Source: an uncultured Oscillospiraceae bacterium
GTDB lineage: Bacteria; Bacillota; Clostridia; Oscillospirales; Ruminococcaceae
Direction: 5' to 3'
Assembly: GCA_950097605.1 (NCBI GenBank)
Contig: CATNEU010000100.1
Coordinates: forward strand, 1 to 6,166
DNA: 6,166 nucleotides
The position numbers and the translations under genes were made by a program. A model generated the notes under the pieces. The model had not been told where the DNA came from, did no database searches, and saw only the letters and a program-made list of their open reading frames with translations. Of the stretch, positions 1 to 5,211 are shown piece by piece (position 1 is the stretch's first letter; each line of letters begins with the position of its first letter).

Positions 1-41
1 GGTGCAGACCGTGAAGGCCTCTTAAACAGCGGCGCGCTGTT
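1..41 (+). other. possible 3' end of an upstream gene followed by a short hairpin
   Basis: One frame is open from the left edge (GTG CAG ACC GTG AAG GCC TCT) to a TAA at 23-25. A 7-bp perfect stem (AACAGCG at 25-31, CGCTGTT at 35-41) with a 3-nt loop begins on the last base of that stop. This is the arrangement of a gene end with a weak terminator. No T-run follows the hairpin, and seven codons are too few to recognise a protein. A second frame stays open to a TGA at 70-72, so the choice of frame is uncertain. I do not recognise either peptide. Confidence 0.25.
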
Positions 42-54
42 AACGAACTGTCTA

Positions 55-83
55 TTGCAATCAGGCGGCTGAACTATTATAAT
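55..83 (+). promoter_or_regulatory. SigA-type promoter for the DUF1858 gene
   Basis: A -35 box TTGCAA (55-60) is separated by exactly 17 bp from a perfect -10 box TATAAT (78-83). This matches the housekeeping sigma consensus at 11 of 12 positions with optimal spacing. The predicted transcription start is near position 90, which leaves a leader of about 95 nt before the ATG at 185. It is the clearest promoter in the window. It implies that the DUF1858 gene is transcribed on its own rather than only from an upstream operon. Confidence 0.8.
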
Positions 84-97
84 GATAAACAACTGCT

Positions 98-127
98 GCA
101 TGTAAATGCGGTCAAATGCGGCATGTA
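98..127 (+). repeat. nested tandem repeats in the DUF1858 leader
   Basis: Two copies of AAATGCGG (104-111 and 114-121, a 10-bp period) lie inside two copies of GCATGTA (98-104 and 121-127). The block sits about 8 to 37 nt downstream of the predicted transcription start. One helical turn between the repeats would suit a protein binding to one face of the DNA just downstream of the promoter. A structured RNA leader is also possible. The repeats are seen directly; the regulatory role is inferred. Confidence 0.4.
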
Positions 128-171
128 CGGCGCCGGGAACAGATACGCGCCGGAATGCGCGCGGAAAAGGT

Positions 172-177
172 GGAGGA
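172..177 (+). promoter_or_regulatory. ribosome binding site deciding the DUF1858 start
   Basis: GGAGGA lies 7 nt before the ATG at 185. An in-frame ATG at 116 would add 23 Arg-rich residues but has no Shine-Dalgarno site in front of it, and the added residues are not part of the family. A 5-bp GC stem (146-150 with 157-161) lies just upstream of this site. Confidence 0.8.
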
Positions 178-184
178 AGCAAAA

Positions 185-385
185 ATGGAAGTTACAAAGG
201 ACACATTGATTGGCGAAATTCTCGACGCCGACAGGACAACGGCGGAGTATTTTCTTGAAATGGGGATGCACTGTCTGGGATGCCCCGCGTCCAGAGGAGA
301 ATCTCTGGAGCAAGCCTGCATGGTGCATGGCGTTTCGGTTGATGAAATGCTTTCTAAAATCAAAAAGCACTTTGAGAAAGCCTAA
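185..385 (+). CDS. DUF1858 (hybrid-cluster-protein-associated redox disulfide) small protein
   Basis: A 66-aa protein that is essentially one DUF1858 domain from end to end. The opening KDTLIGEILD, the central MHCLGCPASRGESLEQAC (residues 28-45) and the following VHGVSVDEML are typical of the family. Cys30 and Cys33 form a CxxC pair and Cys45 is a third conserved-looking cysteine. The family is often found fused to or beside hybrid-cluster (prismane) proteins and is thought to act as a cytoplasmic redox disulfide or metal-binding module. The exact reaction is not established. There is no signal peptide or membrane segment. The start at 185 is chosen for its GGAGGA site and full match to the domain. 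The gene has its own SigA promoter and a stem-loop terminator behind it, so it appears to be a monocistronic unit. No hybrid-cluster gene is visible in the window. Family identity is firm; function is not. Confidence 0.9.
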   Translation: MEVTKDTLIGEILDADRTTAEYFLEMGMHCLGCPASRGESLEQACMVHGVSVDEMLSKIKKHFEKA

Positions 386-411
386 CCCCATCCATAGCAT
401 ACCGCTCATCG

Positions 412-445
412 CGCCCGACAGCTCGCAAGAGTCATCGGGCGTTTT
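412..445 (+). terminator. Rho-independent terminator after the DUF1858 gene
   Basis: A 7-bp stem, CGCCCGA (412-418) with TCGGGCG (435-441), is topped by a 2x2 mismatch and a second 4-bp stem, GCTC/GAGT with one G-U pair, capped by a GCAA tetraloop (425-428). TTTT (442-445) follows at once. It lies 27 nt after the DUF1858 stop and 41 nt before trmK. The T-run is short, so partial readthrough into trmK is plausible. I saw no clear separate promoter for trmK between here and 487. Confidence 0.6.
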
Positions 446-486
446 GCCGGTATTGGCGGGATAACACAGAAAGCGGGGGCGATGTA

Positions 487-1218
487 TTGACACAACAAGA
501 GCATCAGCAGACAGCGGGACTGCCGCTGCCCGGCGCCCGTCTGCTTGCCGCGGCGGCGTTGGTGCGGCCCGGGCGCGTCGTTGCGGATATCGGAACCGAT
601 CACGGCTATTTGCCGGCCTACCTGGTGCGGGCCGGGATCTGCCCGTTTGCATATGCCAGCGATATCCGGCCCGGCCCGCTTGCCAAAGCGCGCGAAACCG
701 TGCGGAAATATGGGCTGGACAGCCGGGTTTGCTGCCTGTTGGGGGACGGCCTGGAGCAGGTGCCGCCGGGCAAAGCGGAGGATATTGTGATTGCGGGCAT
801 GGGCGGCGATATGATTGCAAACATCCTTGCAAACGCTGCATGGCTGCAAAACCCGGCGGTGCATTTGATTTTGCAGCCGATGACGGCGCAGAACGCGCTG
901 CGCCGCTGGCTGTGTGAAAACGGGTTTGCCATCCAAACCGAGACCGCCGTATGCGAATCCAGGCACGTGTATACTGTGATGAGCGTCTATTACATAGGCA
1001 GAGCATCCAAATGGGACGAGGTGTTTTTGCAGGTTGGCCGGCATGGGGACAATCGGGACGCGGCGTCCGCCGCCTATATGCGAAGCAGAGCCCAGCGGCT
1101 GCAAAAAAAAGTGCGGGGGATGGAACGCGCGGCGCACAGCGACCCCGATGCAATCCGGTCTTATCAGGAGACGATTGATACAATTTTAAGGATGGTGGAG
1201 CGGTGTGAAAACAGTTGA
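487..1218 (+). CDS. trmK: tRNA (adenine(22)-N1)-methyltransferase TrmK
   Basis: A 243-aa class I SAM-dependent methyltransferase of the TrmK (YqfN) family, which makes m1A at position 22 of bacterial tRNAs in the cytoplasm. The SAM-binding motif VVADIGTDHGYLP (residues 31-43, Asp34, Gly36, Asp38, His39) matches the family's DIGSDHAYLP. Asp59 ends the second strand, GDG (86-88) follows, and the hallmark IAGMGG lies at 102-107. LILQPM (127-132) stands where some relatives have LILQPN. The C-terminal part from about residue 175 is rich in charged residues and Gln/Arg, as expected for the family's helical coiled-coil domain. The length is normal. The start is a TTG with GGGGG (475-479) 7 nt upstream; no ATG lies in frame before the SAM motif. 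The last 14 nt overlap nif3, which suggests translational coupling. The trmK-nif3 pair is a common Firmicutes arrangement. Confidence 0.93.
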   Translation: MTQQEHQQTAGLPLPGARLLAAAALVRPGRVVADIGTDHGYLPAYLVRAGICPFAYASDIRPGPLAKARETVRKYGLDSRVCCLLGDGLEQVPPGKAEDIVIAGMGGDMIANILANAAWLQNPAVHLILQPMTAQNALRRWLCENGFAIQTETAVCESRHVYTVMSVYYIGRASKWDEVFLQVGRHGDNRDAASAAYMRSRAQRLQKKVRGMERAAHSDPDAIRSYQETIDTILRMVERCENS

Positions 1219-2293
1219 GGAGATCTATCGTGTTTTGGACGGCCTCGCGCCGTTTGCGGACGCCGAGAGCTGGGACAACTGCGGCATACTGGCCGGCAAC
1301 CGGAAAAACGGCGTGCGGGCCGCGCTTGTCGCGCTGGATGTGACCGGCGCGGTGATCGACGAGGCGGTGCGCCGGGGGTGCGGGCTGATTATCAGCCACC
1401 ATCCGGTCATCTTTTCCCCGATGAAAACCGTGTGTGAAGACAGTCTGGTCTACCGGCTGATCCGGGAGGATATCGCCGTGATCAGCGCGCACACAAATCT
1501 GGATGTAGCCGGGCAGGGTGTGAACGCCGCGCTCGCAGCCCGTCTGGGTCTTGCAAACACCCAGGGGCTGCAGGCTTTCAAACGCGAAGCGTATTGGAAA
1601 GTGCAGACCTTTGTGCCGCCCGCATACGTGGAAGCCGTTCGTGCGGCGATGGCGGCTGCCGGCGCGGGAGAACTGGACGGCTACAGCGGCTGCGCCTACC
1701 AGACGATGGGCGAAGGCTGTTTCCTGCCCGGAGCGGGCACGAATCCCGCTATTGGAACCGTGGGGACGCTGGAGAGAACGCCGGAGATAAAGCTCGAGAT
1801 GCTCTGCCCGCCGGACCGGACCGACGTGGTCGTCCGCGCGCTGCGGCAGGCGCATCCCTATGAGGTGCCCGCCTATGATCTGCTGGCAAACAGCGCGGTG
1901 CAGCGCACGGTGTATCTGGGCCTGGTCGGCGAGCTTTCCGAGGAGATGGAAGAAGAGGCGTTTGCGCGGCACGTCAAGCAGGCATTGGATGCCGTCGGTG
2001 TGCGGTATACCCGCGCGGGCAGGCGTATCCGCCGCGTCGCGGTCTGCTCCGGCGCGGGCGATGTGGCGCTTCCGGACGCGCTGCGCATGGGCGCGGACGC
2101 CTTCGTCACCGGCGAATGCAAACACCACAATTTGGTTTTGGCGGACAGCGAGGGCCTCTGCGTGGTCACGGCGGGGCATTTCGCAACGGAAAACGTGGTT
2201 TGCGCGCCTCTGGCCGCACTGCTGTCCGAGCGGCTGCCCGAGACCGCGTTTTATGCATCGGAAGCGGGCAAAGACCCTGAATACGCGGTCTGA
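1205..2293 (+). CDS. nif3: Nif3-like dinuclear metal center protein (YqfO type, with PII-like insert)
   Basis: A 362-aa member of the Nif3/DUF34 family, long form. The N-terminal half has the WDNCGIL motif (residues 23-29), SHHP (64-67) and AHTNLD (95-100). The C-terminal half has TGECKHH and GHFATE (324-329). His65, His66, Asp100, His325 and Glu329 are the expected ligands for the two-metal site. Residues from about 130 to 227, ending in HPYEVPAYDLL (217-227), form the inserted PII/CutA-like domain seen in B. subtilis YqfO and absent from the short form of about 250 aa. Family members form toroidal hexamers. Databases sometimes call them GTP cyclohydrolase 1 type 2, but a physiological reaction is not settled. 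The start is a GTG with GGTGGAG (1194-1200) just upstream. It overlaps the trmK end by 14 nt, so both are probably made from one mRNA. The gene appears intact. Confidence 0.93.
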   Translation: MKTVEEIYRVLDGLAPFADAESWDNCGILAGNRKNGVRAALVALDVTGAVIDEAVRRGCGLIISHHPVIFSPMKTVCEDSLVYRLIREDIAVISAHTNLDVAGQGVNAALAARLGLANTQGLQAFKREAYWKVQTFVPPAYVEAVRAAMAAAGAGELDGYSGCAYQTMGEGCFLPGAGTNPAIGTVGTLERTPEIKLEMLCPPDRTDVVVRALRQAHPYEVPAYDLLANSAVQRTVYLGLVGELSEEMEEEAFARHVKQALDAVGVRYTRAGRRIRRVAVCSGAGDVALPDALRMGADAFVTGECKHHNLVLADSEGLCVVTAGHFATENVVCAPLAALLSERLPETAFYASEAGKDPEYAV

Positions 2294-2344
2294 ACATGCA
2301 CAGGGCGGTCCAGCCGCAGTATACCGGCATATTTGAATAGAGTT

Positions 2345-2350
2345 GGAGGA
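2345..2350 (+). promoter_or_regulatory. ribosome binding site deciding the deaminase start
   Basis: GGAGGA lies 6 nt before a TTG at 2357. An upstream in-frame TTG at 2333 would place this Shine-Dalgarno site inside the coding region and would add eight residues with no family support, so the start at 2357 is preferred. Confidence 0.75.
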
Positions 2351-2356
2351 AACGCT

Positions 2357-3319
2357 TTGGACGACTCAGCAAGATTCCTAGCTGCTTTGAAAAACAGGGA
2401 GCTGCACTCTGTCAGGCAAGTGCCCAAAGCGGATTTGCACAACCATTTTGTTTTGGGCGGCAGCCGGGACTATTTAAAACAAAAAACGGGTTTTGACATA
2501 CAACCGCTCAAACAGGCGCTGTGCGCAATGGATGAAATGCACGTTTGGGCGGATGAAAACATAGGGAGCCGTTTTGACAGCAGGGAAATGCGCGAACTGC
2601 TAATCGAAGCAACCTTTGTGCAAGCAAAGCAAGACGGCGTTTCTGTTTTAGAAATCGGTGAGGACGTTTGGGCATTGGGCGCCTACTTTCACAACGATTT
2701 AGATGAATTGGTGAACGCTTTTGAAACCGCCCACTCCCGCATTGCGCCCGATATCGAGCTGCGGCTGCAAATCGGTATGTCGCGGCATTGCGGTGTGGAT
2801 GATCTCTTGTCCTGGTTGGAACCGTTTTGGGGCAGAAAAGAGTTTTATTCCATCGACCTGTATGGCGATGAATTGGCGCAGCCCATCGAAAACTTTGTTC
2901 CCATCTATCGTAAGGCCAAGGACTGTGGACTGCGGCTCAAAGCGCATATCGGCGAGTGGGGAACGGCAGAGGATGTTGTGCAGGGCGTGCGGTTGCTTAT
3001 GCTCGACGAGGTACAGCACGGCATAGCCGCCGCGTCCTCCGAACAGGCGATCCACTTTCTGCGTGAAAATAAGATAAGGCTGAACATCACGCCTTCCAGC
3101 AATGTCCTTTTGGGAAGGGTGAAAGAAATGGCGGCTCACCCGATTGCCAAGCTATACCGTGAAGGTGTGGACGTGACGGTCAATTCCGACGACATTTTGA
3201 TCTTTGGCAGCGATGTTTCCAAAGAATATCTTTCGCTGTATGACAACGGTGTTCTATCGGCGGAGGAGCTCAATGGCATTCGGTTAAATGGTTTGAAAAG
3301 CGTATGCGAACGGCATTAA
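2357..3319 (+). CDS. adenosine-deaminase-family metal-dependent hydrolase, specificity unresolved
   Basis: A 320-aa protein with the amidohydrolase TIM-barrel motifs of the adenosine/AMP deaminase family in order. PKADLHNHF carries the first metal pair His28 and His30. AHIGEWG holds His197 and the catalytic Glu200, where classical enzymes have HAGE. VQHG has His221, and TPSSN follows. NSDD holds metal ligand Asp278 and Asp279, where classical enzymes have NTDDP. All catalytic residues are therefore present and the protein should be an active, cytoplasmic, probably zinc-dependent hydrolase. The motif variants and HNHFVLGG in place of HxHLxG mean that adenosine should not be assumed. Adenine, a modified nucleoside or another purine is possible. 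At 320 aa it is slightly short at the C-terminus. It sits 63 nt after nif3 and 42 nt before rqcH on the same strand. Its base composition is clearly lower in GC: a sampled 60 bases at 2461-2520 are 45% GC, against about 70-75% in sampled lines of nif3 and rqcH. This suggests acquisition by transfer. Confidence 0.85.
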   Translation: MDDSARFLAALKNRELHSVRQVPKADLHNHFVLGGSRDYLKQKTGFDIQPLKQALCAMDEMHVWADENIGSRFDSREMRELLIEATFVQAKQDGVSVLEIGEDVWALGAYFHNDLDELVNAFETAHSRIAPDIELRLQIGMSRHCGVDDLLSWLEPFWGRKEFYSIDLYGDELAQPIENFVPIYRKAKDCGLRLKAHIGEWGTAEDVVQGVRLLMLDEVQHGIAAASSEQAIHFLRENKIRLNITPSSNVLLGRVKEMAAHPIAKLYREGVDVTVNSDDILIFGSDVSKEYLSLYDNGVLSAEELNGIRLNGLKSVCERH

Positions 3320-3322
3320 AAA

Positions 3323-3343
3323 GCGGAATCCGCTGGATTTCGC
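3323..3343 (+). other. intercistronic hairpin between the deaminase gene and rqcH
   Basis: GCGGAATCC (3323-3331) pairs with GGATTTCGC (3335-3343) over 9 bp with one G-U pair and a 3-nt GCT loop. It starts 4 nt after the deaminase stop and ends 4 nt before the rqcH Shine-Dalgarno site (AAAGGGGG, 3347-3354). No T-run follows, so it is not a standard terminator. It may protect the 3' end of the upstream message or tune rqcH expression. The structure is seen; its role is a guess. Confidence 0.4.
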
Positions 3344-3361
3344 AGTAAAGGGGGCGTTTTT

Positions 3362-5125
3362 TTGGCGCTGGACGGAATTTTTCTGCATTTTATCCGGCAG
3401 GAGATCGAGCAGGTTGCGCGCGACGCGCGCATTGATAAAATTCATCAGCCCACGCGGGAGGAGATCGTGCTTTCCCTGCGCTGGCGCGGGGGCGGCGGCA
3501 AGCTGCTGCTCAGCGCGGGCGCAAACAGCCCGCGCGTGCATTTCACCAAGGAACACTATGAAAATCCGGCGCAGCCGCCGATGTTTTGCATGCTGCTGCG
3601 CAAGCATCTGGGCAGCGGGCGGCTGGCCGCCGTGCGGCAACTCGGGCTTGAACGCATCCTGTACCTGGACTTCGAGACCGTCAACGAGATGGGGGACGAG
3701 GTTACGGTCACGCTGGCCGTTGAGATCATGGGGCGATACAGCAATATCATTGTCATCGGCCCGGAGGGCAAGATTATCGACGCAATCAAGCGCGTGGACG
3801 ACCAGATGTCCGGCGTGCGGCTGGTGCTTCCCGGCATGCGCTATGTGCTGCCGCCGCCGCAACACAAGCTGTCGTTGCTGGAGGCCGGCCCGGAAGAAGC
3901 CCTGGCAAAGATTCTGGACAGCCCGCAGCCCGTGTTGCAAAAAGCCGTGATGCAGGCTTTGCAGGGCGTTTCGCCGCTGGTCTGCCGCGAGATTGCCCAT
4001 TTTGCGGCCCGGTCAACCGACTGTCAAAAGCAGGACCTCAGCGCATATGCGCGGGACAAGTTGCGCTATATGATAAACAGCCTGTCTGAAATGGTGCGAA
4101 ACGGCGAAGGGCGCCCCTGCATCGTCAAAGGGGCGGACGGTAAGCCGGTCGAATTCAGCTTTATGGAAATCCATCAATACGGGCTTTCCTATACGCTGCA
4201 CACCGCCGGCAGCTACAGCGAGCTGCTGGACAGCTTCTATCTCGAACGCGAACGCATCACCCGTATGCGGCAGCGGGGGCATGATTTGCTCAAGCTGCTC
4301 GTGAATATCTCCGACCGCATTGCGCGCAAGCTGGCGTTGCAGCGGCAGGAGCTGGCCGACTGCGCCGACCGGGAAAGCCTGAAAATCCGCGGCGACCTGC
4401 TCAGCTCGTATCTCCATGAGCTGCACAAGGGTATGAAACGGGTGGAGCTGCTCAACTACTACAGCGAAAACGGAGAGACCATGGAAATCGAGCTGGACGA
4501 AGCACTGACCCCGGTGCAGAACGCACAGAAATACTACACCGAGTACCGCAAGGCCGCGACGGCGGAAAAGATGCTGACACAGCTAATCCGGCAGGGGGAA
4601 GAGGAGTTTGCCTATATCGACAGCGTGTTCGATGCGCTGACCCGCGTGACGACCGAGGCGGAGCTTGCCGAAATCCGCGCCGAACTGCGGGAACAGGGCT
4701 ATCTCAAGGGCGGCCGCAAAAATGGGAAGCCCGGCAAGGCCACCAAGCCGCAAAAATATCTTTCTACCGATGGGTTTGTGATCTATTGCGGCAAAAACAA
4801 CAAGCAAAACGACCGGCTTACGCTCAAAGACAGCAAGAAGCAGGACATTTGGTTGCACACGCACAACATACCCGGCTCCCACACGGTTGTGGTGTCCGAG
4901 GGGCGGGAGGTGCCCGACGCGACGCTCGAGCAGGCCGCGGTGATCTGCGCCTATAATTCCAAAGCGCGCGACGCCGGACAAGTGCCGGTGGACTTCACGG
5001 AAATACGCAACGTCAAAAAGCCGCAGGGCGCCAAATGCGGCATGGTGATCTATGACCGGTATCAAACGGTTTTTGTGAAACCGGACGCAGAACTGGTGAA
5101 AAGTCTTTTGGTGCAAAAGGACTGA
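3362..5125 (+). CDS. rqcH: Rqc2/NFACT family ribosome quality-control protein RqcH (also annotated FbpA)
   Basis: A 587-aa bacterial NFACT protein. In B. subtilis, RqcH binds 50S subunits with stalled peptidyl-tRNA, recruits tRNA-Ala and adds C-terminal alanine tails that mark the chain for degradation. The NFACT-N region has MALDGIF (1-7), KIHQP (26-30), KLLLSA (47-52), PPMFCMLLRKHL (72-83) and VEIMGRYSNII. A charged helical coiled-coil section runs roughly from 285 to 440. The NFACT-R (DUF814) domain starts near Tyr466, with DIWLHTHNIPGSH from Asp495 and KPQGAKCG from Lys553. The length is normal and the frame is intact. The start is a TTG with AAAGGGGG 7 nt upstream, and the resulting MALDGIF matches the family N-terminus exactly. 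The Asp97-Arg98 pair needed for tailing in B. subtilis is Glu97-Arg98 here. The older name, fibronectin-binding protein, reflects adhesin-like assays; there is no signal peptide. It is co-directional with the genes upstream and ends before a strong terminator. Confidence 0.95.
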   Translation: MALDGIFLHFIRQEIEQVARDARIDKIHQPTREEIVLSLRWRGGGGKLLLSAGANSPRVHFTKEHYENPAQPPMFCMLLRKHLGSGRLAAVRQLGLERILYLDFETVNEMGDEVTVTLAVEIMGRYSNIIVIGPEGKIIDAIKRVDDQMSGVRLVLPGMRYVLPPPQHKLSLLEAGPEEALAKILDSPQPVLQKAVMQALQGVSPLVCREIAHFAARSTDCQKQDLSAYARDKLRYMINSLSEMVRNGEGRPCIVKGADGKPVEFSFMEIHQYGLSYTLHTAGSYSELLDSFYLERERITRMRQRGHDLLKLLVNISDRIARKLALQRQELADCADRESLKIRGDLLSSYLHELHKGMKRVELLNYYSENGETMEIELDEALTPVQNAQKYYTEYRKAATAEKMLTQLIRQGEEEFAYIDSVFDALTRVTTEAELAEIRAELREQGYLKGGRKNGKPGKATKPQKYLSTDGFVIYCGKNNKQNDRLTLKDSKKQDIWLHTHNIPGSHTVVVSEGREVPDATLEQAAVICAYNSKARDAGQVPVDFTEIRNVKKPQGAKCGMVIYDRYQTVFVKPDAELVKSLLVQKD

Positions 5126-5152
5126 GCAAACGGCAAATTCTAGAAAAGCGGA

Positions 5153-5197
5153 TAAACAGAGGGACCCGTTTGGTTATCAAACGGGTCCCTCTGTTTA
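5153..5197. terminator. bidirectional terminator between rqcH and cls
   Basis: A perfect 20-bp inverted repeat (5153-5172 and 5178-5197) with a 5-nt loop GTTAT, in the 86-nt gap between two convergent genes. The core GAGGGACCCGTTTG is GC-rich, and the outer arms AAACAGA/TCTGTTT supply an A-rich 5' side and a T-rich 3' side in either direction. That is the usual build of a shared terminator. The T-tracts are short and partly inside the stem. Confidence 0.85.
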
Positions 5198-5211
5198 CTT
5201 GGAAAGCTTTG

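Noticed and set aside
116..184. A longer N-terminus for the DUF1858 protein from the ATG at 116
   Set aside because: There is no ribosome site before it, the added residues are Arg-rich and outside the family domain, and GGAGGA sits correctly before 185.
77..2179. A 700-codon open frame on the minus strand, antisense to DUF1858, trmK and nif3
   Set aside because: It runs opposite three well-recognised genes, has an Arg/Pro/His-rich translation with no recognisable domain, and is explained by high GC content making stops rare on the opposite strand.
3284..4000. A 238-codon minus-strand open frame opposite the start of rqcH
   Set aside because: It is a shadow of the rqcH coding sequence; no domain or ribosome site supports it.
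4583..5116. A 177-codon minus-strand open frame opposite the rqcH C-terminal half
   Set aside because: It lies wholly opposite the conserved NFACT-R coding region and its translation has no recognisable motif.
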